The notes: a model not told the origin generated them from the sequence alone. Counted from the first letter of the stretch, positions 36,940 through 46,185 are shown. The stretch is DNA of 64,000 nt from Flavobacterium aquatile LMG 4008 = ATCC 11947 (GCF_000757385.1 NZ_JRHH01000001.1:124001-188000), one strand, 5' to 3'. Numbers and translations are program-made.

Positions 36940-38941
36940 TACTGATAAATTCTTTAATTAAATCAAAATCTCCTTCTTGCCAATCTTCTCTCATTTCGAC
37001 ACCCATTTCCATATCATATTTGTCAGGAAAAATAAAATAGCTTCGTGGAAGTGCGAAACTTACACCAAAACTCCCGAGTTTGGATATTTCTTCACGCTCA
37101 CCAATTCTCCAACCACCACCTTTTCCTAATTGGACCGTTGTTGCTAACTGGCTCAAAAAGCTATTTTCCTGCCCACCTTTATTAATTTTTTTTGAGAAGT
37201 CACGTCGATACATTGCGTTGAATTCAATAAAAAGCTTATTGTGCGTATAGTATGGATTTAATTCTAGTATTTTATTTTTTACATCAAGGTTAGTCGCATT
37301 AAAATTATCGGAATAGTTTTTAATTCTTTCAAAAATCTGCTGAGATACATAAATACCTATTTTTTCTTCTAACAATTGTGTTATATGACCACCATAATCT
37401 TCACTAAATTCTTCTAATTTGCAAATGAAACTTTCCTTTACTGTCTCTGAATTGGATTTTAATAATGGTAATAGACATGGAAGGAAATGTTTTGGTTCCT
37501 TTAAGTTTCGACAAACTGCTACCCATAATTTATATTGCTCTAATGGTTCAAGCTTGAGAATATTGTTCTTAAATAAATACCCAGAATCAGGAGAAAGTCT
37601 ATCAAAAACTGATATTCCTAAATGACGGATATAAGCTTTGTTATCCAACAAGAATTCAATTATCATTTTATCGAGCTCGAGAGGATCAAAATGATGAAAT
37701 GATGATGTAAAGTATTTGGCAGTATTTTTAAATGGGCGAAAGGCGGCAAGGGCTAACAACACTTTTTTGAGAGAATCTATTTCTTTTAGATGCCAAAATA
37801 CCTGACAAATTCCATTAATATATTTGTCATTGGAAAAATGGTTTTGACTTATTAAATTTAGTAACAGATCTGTTTTTTCTGAATAATAATTATCAAGGAA
37901 TGAAATTTCATTAAGTACATATCTAATAACTCCTTGATTATCTCTTTTAAATACCTCATTTAATCTGAAAAAAATTTGCTTTGTGGATTTTATTTTGTTT
38001 TTAAAGTTGCTTTTACTTTTAATTACCGCAAGCAACATTCTTACAAGTGGAATCAACAAATTTTCGTCGGAACTATGAAGGTCAAATAATTTTATATATA
38101 GACTTGCTTCCTTTTCACCAATATCTTTAATTATTGCTAAACCATTAAATATTCCAAACAAGGAAGATTTTGAATTTACAAAGTTTTCAATATCTTCAGT
38201 ATAAAATTTTAAGCCTAATTTATCATATATACCTGCAATAAGTGCGGAAATTATGTCTACATTATCATCACTTTTTAAAAGAGAAAGGTTTAGTAATTCC
38301 TTCCCTCGAGAAGTATATTGAAAGGCCCAACTTCGTAAGCCAATTAACACTTCGCCACGAGGTATATTCCATTCGGCGTCACTTTTTGTAATATCAAGCA
38401 GAATCAGGGAGTTATCATAGATAGCCTGGTTGCTGATTTGTAGTACTGGTAATAATTGAGAATAGGCTTCTACAAGCAGAAAAGTTTTCTCGTGTTTGTT
38501 TTCTAATAATGTTTTAAGGAATTCGTGGAAGTCTGACTGATATTTGTTGTTGTTCTCGAATACTATAATTTTCCAAAGCTCCTTTTCCAGAGAATGGTAA
38601 TGATGGATAAAATGTTCTTGAGTAAATTTCTTTTCGATTTGGTCTAAGAATTCTATGTCTTTTTGTAGATTTTTACTTTGCCTAAACTTTAGAATCTGTT
38701 TATAATTCTCATATAATTTTAGAGCTAGTAAAGTAAAGTTTTCAATTCTGTATGACGACGTATTATGAAGATATATAATTCTCTCTTTTAAAAGGTAGGA
38801 AGAATTAGGGTAGTCAGATGTTTCGAATTCTAGCTTATGGATACTGTTCAAAAAAAGTACGAAACTTTTTAGTTCCTTATCTAATTTTTTATCATTAGTA
38901 ATTCTTGTTTTCTCTTTGATTAAGCTAGTCTCTATTTTCAT
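36926..38941 (-). CDS. Large helical protein of unknown function, partner of PD-(D/E)xK protein
   Basis: The protein is 671 aa, Leu/Lys/Phe/Ser-rich and predicted all-helical, perhaps HEAT/ARM-like, with a more beta-like C-terminal 100 residues (GKGGGWRIGEREEISKLG, FALPRSYFIFPDKYD). No Walker, helicase or nuclease motif is visible. It is the first gene of a two-gene operon, overlapping the nuclease gene by 14 bases. It may be the sensor or scaffold for that nuclease. A TAATTTTG box overlapping 38950-38957 would give an almost leaderless mRNA. Confidence 0.55.
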   Translation of the reverse strand: MKIETSLIKEKTRITNDKKLDKELKSFVLFLNSIHKLEFETSDYPNSSYLLKERIIYLHNTSSYRIENFTLLALKLYENYKQILKFRQSKNLQKDIEFLDQIEKKFTQEHFIHHYHSLEKELWKIIVFENNNKYQSDFHEFLKTLLENKHEKTFLLVEAYSQLLPVLQISNQAIYDNSLILLDITKSDAEWNIPRGEVLIGLRSWAFQYTSRGKELLNLSLLKSDDNVDIISALIAGIYDKLGLKFYTEDIENFVNSKSSLFGIFNGLAIIKDIGEKEASLYIKLFDLHSSDENLLIPLVRMLLAVIKSKSNFKNKIKSTKQIFFRLNEVFKRDNQGVIRYVLNEISFLDNYYSEKTDLLLNLISQNHFSNDKYINGICQVFWHLKEIDSLKKVLLALAAFRPFKNTAKYFTSSFHHFDPLELDKMIIEFLLDNKAYIRHLGISVFDRLSPDSGYLFKNNILKLEPLEQYKLWVAVCRNLKEPKHFLPCLLPLLKSNSETVKESFICKLEEFSEDYGGHITQLLEEKIGIYVSQQIFERIKNYSDNFNATNLDVKNKILELNPYYTHNKLFIEFNAMYRRDFSKKINKGGQENSFLSQLATTVQLGKGGGWRIGEREEISKLGSFGVSFALPRSYFIFPDKYDMEMGVEMREDWQEGDFDLIKEFISNEQQ

Positions 38942-39130
38942 TTCAAATACAAAATTATTTGTTCAAGCTTTCGATATAAATTACAAACTCTAAAAGTACT
39001 GAATTTAATCTACTTTTTTTTCTTTCAAGAAATGCATTTCTATTTTTGTGCAATTCAATTTGGTTTTCGTTACTTCCATTTAAGTTTCCAATCTTTTTAA
39101 GTGTAATATCACAGGCAAAATGCTTTTTCT

Positions 39131-39220
39131 CGGATTGACTGTAAATTCCAGATATTGACCATCTAATTCCAATTTAAAGTAATCACTAGGTTCCAATTCA
39201 AATTGATCACCTGATTTCGG
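39131..39220 (-). mobile_element. IS21 right-end relic (iterons only)
   Basis: Degenerate copies of TTGACCACC start at 39155 (TTGACCATC), 39179 and 39203 (TTGATCACC), again 24 bp apart. The surrounding sequence resembles the right end of the intact element, with a changed tip. No transposase sequence is attached. Confidence 0.55.
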
Positions 39221-39308
39221 ATTCGGATATTGGAGGAAGAGGAAAAGAACTATGTACAGGTAATTATTTTGAAACTTCAACAGATAAATAATTTCTTTAT
39301 AATTTTGG

Positions 39309-39759
39309 TGCAAATTCCAGTGATATTGACCATTTAATTCCAATTTAAAGTTACTACTTAATTCCGGAGCAAGGTTCGCGTTACATTTGAGGAAAAAAAT
39401 CAGAAATCTTTTTGAGTATAGGATATATAGAATCTACTACTAATTTGTGAAAATAAAACTTCAAGTTCAGCATCCGTTTTGGCATCGATAGCTTCAAAAC
39501 CTAAGCTTAGAAGTTCAAATAAAAAAATATATTCCTTTATTGTATTTCTGGAAAGCGATAAGTAAATTGCTAATAAAAAACTTACTCTTACCGCTACGGT
39601 GAAATTTAATTACTTTTCTAATTTTACTCATGTCTGTTACTTTGTTTGCCATAATCCGTTTTTTATACGAATGTATGGCCTAACAACATGAAAAAAAGTA
39701 CCGTTTTTAATGTCTAATTTATCCAAAAATTTAGGTGGTCAATTTGACCGTTTTTTACA
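39309..39759 (-). mobile_element. Internally deleted IS21 relic (about 450 bp)
   Basis: Reading leftward from 39759, TGTAAAAAACGGTC and one iteron are followed by a leader and about 280 bases of istA with several frameshifts and stops. Then comes a right end almost identical to that of the intact copy, ending in TGCAAATTCCAG at 39309. It keeps only one left iteron against four in the intact copy. It cannot encode transposase but may still be mobilised by it. Confidence 0.7.
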
Positions 39760-39941
39760 AAAAAAACCACCAGAATTTAGAAATTCTCTCAATAAATCGA
39801 AATAGTCAATTTCTTAAATGAATCGCATTTTTTTAGGATTTACAATGATGAAATCAACTATTTTATTCAACTGGACAAACGGTTCAAGAATGAAAGCATC
39901 TATTTTAACAACAATTTTAACATAAAGCAATAATTTTTAAT

Positions 39942-39949
39942 TACTTTTG
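39942..39949 (+). promoter_or_regulatory. -7 box of first copper-island gene
   Basis: TACTTTTG matches TAnnTTTG and lies 18 bases before the ATG at 39968, giving a very short leader. No clear -33 box. Confidence 0.45.
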
Positions 39950-39967
39950 TACTGTTTTAATAGATAT

Positions 39968-40345
39968 ATGAAAAAATACCACTTTATACTATTAGTTTTT
40001 TTAGGCATGTTTCTTTTGCCTAATGATGCGATGGCTTGTGGTAAAGGTTCAGACAAGAGTTCTTGCAAAAAAGAAATTTCCTCTACTAAATCAGAAAAAA
40101 AGAGTTGTTGCGATAGCGATAATTCTAAAGAGAAAAATCACAAAGGTTGTAAAGGCAATTGCGGCCACTCAAAATGTGGTTGTTCTTCAACCTGTCTAAC
40201 CTCTTCAGTAAGTTTTTTATCTGAAATCATTTTTAAAAATTACATGTTTAGCTATTCTTCAATCGAGAAAGTTAAATTTTCATACACAATACCATCAATC
40301 TCAGATGGTTTTTATTCTATTTGGCTCATTCCTAAAATAAGCTAA
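39968..40345 (+). CDS. Secreted Cys/His-rich metal-associated protein (DUF6660-like)
   Basis: The protein is 125 aa from ATG 39968; an upstream TTG in frame is less likely. A signal peptide ends near DAMA. A cysteine-rich block follows (SCKKE, KSCCDSD, GCKGNCGHSKCGCSSTC), and the end is SIWLIPKI, which resembles the SIWQPPQI end of the protein at 62507-62839. Such small exported proteins lie beside RND metal pumps in Flavobacteriia and may sense or deliver copper in the periplasm. Tandem hairpins follow the gene. Confidence 0.6.
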   Translation: MKKYHFILLVFLGMFLLPNDAMACGKGSDKSSCKKEISSTKSEKKSCCDSDNSKEKNHKGCKGNCGHSKCGCSSTCLTSSVSFLSEIIFKNYMFSYSSIEKVKFSYTIPSISDGFYSIWLIPKIS

Positions 40346-40352
40346 ATCCATT

Positions 40353-40438
40353 TTTGACAGCCATAAGTGTGTCAAATTCATAGCATTTTGCTATTCAATA
40401 TAACAGTTAAGTATTGTTTTTTATACCATTATTGGTAT
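40353..40438 (+). promoter_or_regulatory. Tandem hairpins between Cys-rich gene and HMA-DUF3347 gene
   Basis: Three stem-loops follow one another: TTTGACA/TGTCAAA (40353-40376), ATAGCA/TGCTAT (40380-40394) and ATACCA/TGGTAT (about 40422-40438). None has a clear U tract. A similar set follows the other Cys-rich gene at 62845-62909. Confidence 0.45.
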
Positions 40439-40528
40439 TGTAATAACATGCTTTCGCAACTGTTATTTATCCAAATTTATTTTATCAACTAATCAAGGTA
40501 GTTTGCTTTGATTACAATTTTATTCAAA

Positions 40529-41401
40529 ATGAAAAATTCATTAATGAAAATAATGATAGCAATTTCTGTATTGTTATCAACTACAGGTAATGCACAAATA
40601 AAAAATGCCAAAACAGAAAGTGTAAAAATTTATGGCAATTGTGGTATGTGCGAAACCAAAATCGAAAAAGCAGGAAACATCAAAAAAATAGCCAATGTAG
40701 ATTGGAACCAGGAAACCCAAATGGCAACACTAACCTATGATGCTAAAAAAACCAATCAAGAAGAAATCCTAAAAAGAATTGCATTAGTTGGTTACGATAG
40801 TGATAAGTTTCTTGCTCCAGATGATGTATACAATAATCTTCACGGATGTTGCCAATATGACCGTGTAGCAAAAGTTCCTGTAAAAGAAGAAACAACATCG
40901 ATTGCTAGCAACGGAGACCATTCCAATCATAGTAATCATTCTGAAACAACTACTACAGTAATTAAGAGTGAAAATCAATTAAAAGCGGTTTTTGATAATT
41001 ATTTTTTAGTAAAAGATGCATTAATCACTTCTGATGGGAATAGCACGGCATCAGCTTCAAAAGAATTGGTAATGGCCATCAATAATGTCAAAATGGACAG
41101 GCTTGATATGGATGTTCACATGGTTTGGATGAAAGTTGTAAATACGATAAAGAAAGATGCAGAAAACATCGCTAATACAAAAGATGTAAAAATCCAACGC
41201 GATCATTTTACATCATTATCTAAAGAAATTTATACATTAATCAAGATTTCTAAATATGAAAATCCGGTGTACTATCAATTCTGTCCAATGTTCAATGACG
41301 GCAAAGGTGCTAATTGGTTAAGTAAAGAAAATTCTGTAAAAAATCCTTATTATGGTTCAATGATGTTGAGCTGTGGTAAGACTGTAGAAACTATTAAATA
41401 A
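40529..41401 (+). CDS. Secreted HMA-DUF3347 copper-binding protein
   Basis: The protein is 290 aa from ATG 40529; the frame also has a TTG at 40508. A signal peptide ends near GNAQ. An HMA-like fold follows with GNCGMCETKIE (CxxC) at about residues 36-100. A His/Ser linker (NHSNHSETTT) leads to a DUF3347 domain that includes FCPMFNDGKGANW and YGSMMLSCG. DUF3347 domains occur with CusB-type proteins and probably bind Cu or Ag. It probably acts as a periplasmic metal chaperone. Confidence 0.8.
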   Translation: MKNSLMKIMIAISVLLSTTGNAQIKNAKTESVKIYGNCGMCETKIEKAGNIKKIANVDWNQETQMATLTYDAKKTNQEEILKRIALVGYDSDKFLAPDDVYNNLHGCCQYDRVAKVPVKEETTSIASNGDHSNHSNHSETTTTVIKSENQLKAVFDNYFLVKDALITSDGNSTASASKELVMAINNVKMDRLDMDVHMVWMKVVNTIKKDAENIANTKDVKIQRDHFTSLSKEIYTLIKISKYENPVYYQFCPMFNDGKGANWLSKENSVKNPYYGSMMLSCGKTVETIK

Positions 41402-41417
41402 TTTAAAATAAATATAA

Positions 41418-42473
41418 ATGAAAAATTTATCAATACTAGCTTCATTCTTTGGAGCAATACTATTCACTTCTTGCAATAATAACGATGACAATATGGATAT
41501 GACATTAAATGTTGATTATCCTGCGGCATACATTGTAAATGGCGAAGATGCCACAGTTACTGTCCTTAAATTGAGTACTAATGAAGTTTCTGCAACAATT
41601 CCTTTAATGACAACAGGTTCAGATATGATTATGTGGCCACATCATATTTCTTCACATCAAAATCATTTAGCAATTGGAGTTCCAGGCATGGATTTGAGTG
41701 CAGGACATTCAGGATTAAATACTGCCGGAATGAATGGTAAATTAGTAGTTATCGATGCTATAAATGGTTCAATCGTTAAAAATATAAACCTTCCATTGAT
41801 GAACCATAATTCTATTTACTCACCAAGTGGTAATGAAATTTGGGTGCCACAAATGGATGAAATGAATAGCAAAGTTCTGGTATATGATGCTACTACAAAT
41901 GCGTTATTAAATACAATTAATGTTGGGATGATGGCAGCTGAATTAACATTCTCTTCTGATGGTACCAAAGCTTATGTCGCAAATGGTGATGATGATAGTA
42001 TTACAGTTATTAACGCCAGCACAAAAGCTATAATCACAACTATTACTGTTGGTGACAATCCAGTAGGTGCTTGGACAGGAAGTAATAATAAAATGTATGT
42101 AGACAACGAAGACGGACAAACTATTTCTGTGATTGATGTAGCAACGAACTCAGTAGATGAAACAATTACTTTAGGCTTCATGCCGGGAATAGCTTCATAC
42201 AATGGTTCGAAAAATGAGCTATGGGTTTCAGATCCTATGGCTGGAAAAGTGCACTATTGGACATGGGATACAGGTATGAATATGTGGATGCATGGTAGTT
42301 CACTTAACACAGGCGCTGGTGCTCATGCAATTGCATTCACTAATGATGGAAACACAGCTTATGTAACCAATCAAACAGCAAATACAGTTTCTGTTGTTAA
42401 TACTGTTAATCATACTGTAATCAAAACTATAAATGTTGGTAAAAAACCAAACGGAATAGTTATAAAAATGTAA
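41418..42473 (+). CDS. YVTN/YncE-type beta-propeller lipoprotein
   Basis: The protein is 351 aa. A lipobox FTSC is followed by NNNDDN, an LES-like surface signal. Repeats such as KAYVANGDDDSITVINAST and TAYVTNQTANTVSVVNT are YVTN propeller blades; about seven fit the length. Met/His clusters occur (GSDMIMWPHHISSHQNH, GMNMWMHG), unusual for propellers and suggestive of metal contact. It follows the HMA-DUF3347 gene by 16 bases and is followed by a terminator. Role in metal handling is inferred. Confidence 0.8.
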   Translation: MKNLSILASFFGAILFTSCNNNDDNMDMTLNVDYPAAYIVNGEDATVTVLKLSTNEVSATIPLMTTGSDMIMWPHHISSHQNHLAIGVPGMDLSAGHSGLNTAGMNGKLVVIDAINGSIVKNINLPLMNHNSIYSPSGNEIWVPQMDEMNSKVLVYDATTNALLNTINVGMMAAELTFSSDGTKAYVANGDDDSITVINASTKAIITTITVGDNPVGAWTGSNNKMYVDNEDGQTISVIDVATNSVDETITLGFMPGIASYNGSKNELWVSDPMAGKVHYWTWDTGMNMWMHGSSLNTGAGAHAIAFTNDGNTAYVTNQTANTVSVVNTVNHTVIKTINVGKKPNGIVIKM

Positions 42474-42483
42474 TCCTTACAAG

Positions 42484-42515
42484 ACTAAGCCTAATGTTTA
42501 AATTGGGCTTAGTTT
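42484..42515 (+). terminator. Terminator after YVTN gene
   Basis: ACTAAGCCTAAT pairs with ATTGGGCTTAGT, followed by TT. It divides the first copper genes from the longer operon that follows. Confidence 0.7.
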
Positions 42516-42528
42516 AATAAAAACTACT

Positions 42529-43008
42529 ATGACAATGAAAAATCAATTAAAATACTTTGTGATATTATTCATCAGTTTTTCAATTACTTCTACTGCTCAA
42601 ATAAAAATTGGAAACACGATGCCTTTAATTACACTAAAGAATAATACCAATAATGAGGTTGATATCACATCCTTTAAAGGTAAATATGTGCTTGTCGATT
42701 TTTGGGCCTCTTGGTGTGCGCCTTGCCGATTGGGAAACAAAAAGTTAGTAAAAATTCACAATGAAGCTAATACAAATAAAATTGAAATTATCGGAATATC
42801 AATTGACACCGATACAAATAAATGGTTGAAGGCAATTGAAAAAGATAAAATCAAATTCACTCAATTGATAGACCCTAATGGTTTTGATGCCAAGGCAGCT
42901 TTATTATTTGGGGTAGATGAATTACCATCAAAATACCTATTTAATCCCGAAGGAATATTGATAGCTAAAAATCCGTCAGCTGAAGAAATAATCAAATTAA
43001 TAAAATAA
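42529..43008 (+). CDS. TlpA-like periplasmic thioredoxin
   Basis: The protein is 159 aa. A signal peptide ends near STAQ. A thioredoxin fold follows with FWASWCAPCR (CxxC) near residues 60-70 and a cis-Pro region at DELPSKYLF. It resembles TlpA/ResA thiol-disulfide oxidoreductases that keep periplasmic cysteines reduced. Here it could keep metal-binding CxxC proteins in working order or help copper-site assembly. It heads a long operon of metal genes; the next gene starts after four bases. Confidence 0.87.
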   Translation: MTMKNQLKYFVILFISFSITSTAQIKIGNTMPLITLKNNTNNEVDITSFKGKYVLVDFWASWCAPCRLGNKKLVKIHNEANTNKIEIIGISIDTDTNKWLKAIEKDKIKFTQLIDPNGFDAKAALLFGVDELPSKYLFNPEGILIAKNPSAEEIIKLIK

Positions 43009-43012
43009 TAAA

Positions 43013-43501
43013 ATGAAAAAAGTATATATAATAATAGCATCAATGGTTTTGATGTTATCAATAAAAAGTAATGCACAAATCGTAAAAGCCGAAATTAGAG
43101 CAACTGGTTTAACGTGTTCAATGTGCTCCAATGCTATTAATAAGCAACTTAAGTCATTACCAGAAGTAGTTAACGTAGAAATCGATTTAAATACCAATAC
43201 ATTTACAGTAATTCTGAAAGAAGGAAATGAATTAAGTCCTAAAGTATTTAAAGAAAAAGTCGAAAAAGCAGGTTTCTTCATTGGTTCATTAGTAGTTACA
43301 GCAAAATCAAATACCATAGCACAAAATACTTATATCATGGTTAATGATAAAAAAAGTAATGTTTCTGAAATACAGTTTCAAGTACTTGACAAAGGATATG
43401 TAACCGAGAAAGAATTTAAAAAACTATCAAAGTCCTATAAGAATATTGATACGTATGCTTCGAATAATGAAGATGATTTTCACATTAAAATGATAAACTA
43501 A
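43013..43501 (+). CDS. Secreted HMA-domain protein
   Basis: The protein is 162 aa with a signal peptide (ends near NAQ). TGLTCSMCSNAINKQL is an HMA CxxC site near residues 30-45, followed by the rest of a ferredoxin-like fold. The C-terminal 70 residues are not recognised. It overlaps the next gene by one base. It is probably a periplasmic copper-binding or chaperone protein. Confidence 0.8.
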   Translation: MKKVYIIIASMVLMLSIKSNAQIVKAEIRATGLTCSMCSNAINKQLKSLPEVVNVEIDLNTNTFTVILKEGNELSPKVFKEKVEKAGFFIGSLVVTAKSNTIAQNTYIMVNDKKSNVSEIQFQVLDKGYVTEKEFKKLSKSYKNIDTYASNNEDDFHIKMIN

Positions 43502-44310
43502 TGAGAAAGGTAATTTTATTTTTTGCAGCCATCAGTTGCCAAACTATTTTTAGTCAAGAATTATTTGTAGTAACAGATCCTGCAAGTAATGTTCCTGCTA
43601 ATTCATTAGCCGTAAATGTGATGCAATCTGCTTTTAAAGAAAAATTTGAGCCAGGTTACAACTATCATTTAATGCCCGAGGTAACTTATGGTATAAATAA
43701 AAATTTAATGGTTCGTGGTTCCGCTTTTATCAGCACAAGAACTAATGCATTGTATGCAGAAGGTGGTGGTTTTATGGCTAAGTACAGGTTTTATTCTACA
43801 GATGATTTAAACAGTCACTTTCGCTTAGCAACTTATGGAAGATTTAGCTTCAATCGAGGCGATATCCATCAAGAACAAATAGAAATTGTTGGGCACAACA
43901 CTGGGTTCGAAACAGGAATAATTGCTACAAAATTGGTCAAAAAGGTAGCCATAAGTTCTTCGGTTAGTTTTGAAAAAGCATTGGACAACAAACCAAACTA
44001 TCCTTTTCCGGATAACATTGGTGATAATGCAACGAACTATACTTTGTCTTTTGGAAAATTGATGTACCCTAAAAAATACACGAGTTTCAAGCAAACCAAT
44101 ATCAACTTAATGGTTGAATTTGTAGGTCAAACTATCAATGAAAATGGTAAATCGTATTTAGATGTTGTTCCTGCCATACAATTTATTTTTAATAGTCAGG
44201 CACGACTAGACTTTGCCTACCGTCAAGAGTTAGTAAGTTCAATGATTCGCTCAGCACCAAATGGGTTTTACTTCAATTTGTATTATACTTTTTTTGATTT
44301 AAAAAAATAA
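43501..44310 (+). CDS. Outer-membrane beta-barrel-like protein
   Basis: The protein is 269 aa with a signal peptide (ends near FSQE). Alternating aromatic strands (LMVRGSAFIS, FRLATYGRFSFN, ARLDFAYRQEL) and a terminal aromatic-rich strand NGFYFNLYYTFFDL fit an outer-membrane barrel of about 10-12 strands. No family is recognised. It is in the metal operon, so outer-membrane metal passage or sensing is possible. Confidence 0.6.
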   Translation: MRKVILFFAAISCQTIFSQELFVVTDPASNVPANSLAVNVMQSAFKEKFEPGYNYHLMPEVTYGINKNLMVRGSAFISTRTNALYAEGGGFMAKYRFYSTDDLNSHFRLATYGRFSFNRGDIHQEQIEIVGHNTGFETGIIATKLVKKVAISSSVSFEKALDNKPNYPFPDNIGDNATNYTLSFGKLMYPKKYTSFKQTNINLMVEFVGQTINENGKSYLDVVPAIQFIFNSQARLDFAYRQELVSSMIRSAPNGFYFNLYYTFFDLKK

Positions 44311-44317
44311 AAACTTT

Positions 44318-44965
44318 ATGACAACAGAAAAGTTTATTCCTGCATTAGGTTATGATTTTTTAACTGAGTACTATGATTTAGCCATAAAAATAACAATGCC
44401 TGAAAAAAAGTTCAGAAACAAATTAATAGATATTGTTAACCCAAAGGTCGATGAAAAAATTTTAGAGTTTGGTTTCGGAACGGCCCAAAACATTATCATA
44501 CTCAAACAACGTTTTCCTAAGTGTGATGTTCTAGGTGTCGATATTGATCCTAAAGTTAAATCAATAGCTGAATACAAATTAAATAAGGCAGGAATTCAAG
44601 TGCCACTTTTTTTATATGATGGAAAGGAATTACCATTTGAAGATAATTCATTTGATAAAGTATATAGTTCTCTGGTGTTTCATCAGTTAGATAACTTAAC
44701 AAAACTAAAGTGCTTATTAGAAATTAATAGAATTTTAAAACCAAATGGCGAAATAATAATTGGTGATTGGGGTAAAGCTAAAACAAAATGGATGCGATTT
44801 TCATTTTACCTCGTACAGCTATTAGATGGCTTTAAAACAACAAATGACAATGTAAATGGTTTAATGACAAAATATATTTCAGACGCAAAATTTAAAGAAG
44901 TAAACGAAATAGATTATATCAACACTTCAATAGGAACTTATTGTTATTACAAAGCAAAAAAATAA
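44318..44965 (+). CDS. Class I SAM-dependent methyltransferase
   Basis: The protein is 215 aa. Motif I ILEFGFGTAQN is near residues 49-59, VLGVDIDPK gives the acidic loop, and FDKVYSSLVFHQL fits motif II/III. It is cytoplasmic, with no leader. The substrate is unknown. It is oddly placed between exported metal-binding proteins, with small gaps on either side, so it is co-transcribed. Similar genes near copper or arsenic clusters methylate small molecules or quinones, but no such case can be made from the sequence. Confidence 0.8.
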   Translation: MTTEKFIPALGYDFLTEYYDLAIKITMPEKKFRNKLIDIVNPKVDEKILEFGFGTAQNIIILKQRFPKCDVLGVDIDPKVKSIAEYKLNKAGIQVPLFLYDGKELPFEDNSFDKVYSSLVFHQLDNLTKLKCLLEINRILKPNGEIIIGDWGKAKTKWMRFSFYLVQLLDGFKTTNDNVNGLMTKYISDAKFKEVNEIDYINTSIGTYCYYKAKK

Positions 44966-44988
44966 TTATTAATTAAAAAACTTAAATT

Positions 44989-45708
44989 ATGAAAACACTT
45001 ATTCTAACAGCTATTATAGCTATCACTTTAGTTTCTTGTAATCAAAATAACAAAGAAACAGAAAACACCACCACAGAAACTTCAACAAGTTCAAATGAAC
45101 AATTCTCTTGCTCTATGCACCCAGAAATTACAGGCAAAAAAGGCGAAAAATGTTCTAAATGTGGTATGGAATTAACTGAACCTGTATTAACCAAAAAACA
45201 AGAAGATGTTAACGATACTATTACAAAATCTGAAACAATAGCTACAGAAGAAACTAAAACAGATAATCTTGTACCATCAGATTATACAGAAGATATTTTG
45301 ATTAGTTATATTAATCTTAAAAACAAATTAGTTCAAGATAATTCGGATGCTGCAGCTGAGAAAGCAAAAACGTTATTAGCATCCTTAAATAGATTCAACA
45401 CAAAAACATTAAACCCAATACAGGAAAAAGAATATTTAGAGATCGCTGATGATGCAAAAGAACACGCAGAACATATTGGGAAAAATGCAGGGAAAATTGA
45501 TCACCAAAGAGAACATTTTGCTACACTTAGTAAAGACATCAATGATTTAATTAAAATGTTTGGAACGAAACAAAAATTATATCAAGATTACTGCCCAATG
45601 TACAACGATGGTAAAGGTGCTATTTGGATTAGTGAAACCAAAGAAATTAAAAATCCATTTTATGGTTCTCAAATGTTGACTTGTGGTAGTTTGAAAAAAA
45701 CTCTTTAA
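44989..45708 (+). CDS. Lipoprotein with heavy-metal-binding module and DUF3347
   Basis: The protein is 239 aa. A lipobox LVSC precedes a Thr/Glu-rich spacer. A heavy-metal-binding module FSCSMHPEITG...KCSKCGMEL lies near residues 38-65, and a DUF3347 domain takes up the C-terminal half (YCPMYNDGKGAIW, YGSQMLTCG). Both parts recur elsewhere in the island. It probably binds Cu(I) or Ag(I) at the membrane and hands it to the CusABC pump encoded just downstream. Confidence 0.82.
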   Translation: MKTLILTAIIAITLVSCNQNNKETENTTTETSTSSNEQFSCSMHPEITGKKGEKCSKCGMELTEPVLTKKQEDVNDTITKSETIATEETKTDNLVPSDYTEDILISYINLKNKLVQDNSDAAAEKAKTLLASLNRFNTKTLNPIQEKEYLEIADDAKEHAEHIGKNAGKIDHQREHFATLSKDINDLIKMFGTKQKLYQDYCPMYNDGKGAIWISETKEIKNPFYGSQMLTCGSLKKTL

Positions 45709-45709
45709 G

Positions 45710-46183
45710 ATGAAAAGGATAAAAAAGATTGCAATAACATTTTTTTTAGTCTTTATAGCTATTCAATTCTACCAACCAAAACAAAATGTAAGTAGTTCAT
45801 TCGACATTGGAAAAAACTTTGCAAACAATTACAAAGTGCCTCCAACAGTACTTAGTTCATTGCAAAAGGCTTGTTATGATTGCCATAGCAATAATACCAA
45901 GTATTTGTGGTACGATTATGTTCAACCAGCCAGAATGTTTGTAGAAGCACATATTAGTGACGGTAAAAAAGAGTTAAATTTCAATGAATTTGGTAGCTAT
46001 TCCAATCGAAAACAGCAAAGTAAGTTAGAAGCAATAAGTAAACAAATTAAATCGGGAGAGATGCCTTTAAGTTCTTATACTTTGTTACATCATGATGCAG
46101 TACTTACTGAAACGCAAAAACAAGCTATAATCCAATGGATTGAGTCAATCAATGAAGAAGATAATACTTCAGAAAATTATTAA
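45710..46183 (+). CDS. Haem-binding-domain (c-type, CxxCH) protein
   Basis: The protein is 157 aa. An N-terminal membrane anchor (residues 8-22) is followed by ACYDCHSNNTKY (CxxCH), the haem attachment site, and further conserved features such as WYDYVQPARMFVEAHI. This is the small haem-binding domain frequent in Bacteroidota. It could pass electrons for periplasmic copper redox chemistry. It lies two bases before the cusA start, in the same operon. Confidence 0.78.
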   Translation: MKRIKKIAITFFLVFIAIQFYQPKQNVSSSFDIGKNFANNYKVPPTVLSSLQKACYDCHSNNTKYLWYDYVQPARMFVEAHISDGKKELNFNEFGSYSNRKQQSKLEAISKQIKSGEMPLSSYTLLHHDAVLTETQKQAIIQWIESINEEDNTSENY

Positions 46184-46185
46184 TT

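Larger units (their letters stand above)
38942..39967. other. Non-coding stretch with decayed IS21 relics
   Basis: No gene is supported here. It holds two IS relics (listed separately) and, at the right edge, a promoter for the copper island. Short open frames on the minus strand are translations of IS iterons. Confidence 0.7.

Noticed and set aside
39080..39343. 87-aa open frame on the minus strand with repeated FKLELxGQY segments
   Set aside because: The repeats are translations of IS21 end iterons; it has no support as a gene.
25078..39967. tRNA gene or perfect att direct repeats bounding the island
   Set aside because: I looked for tRNA-like folds and long flanking direct repeats and found none that could be supported by eye.
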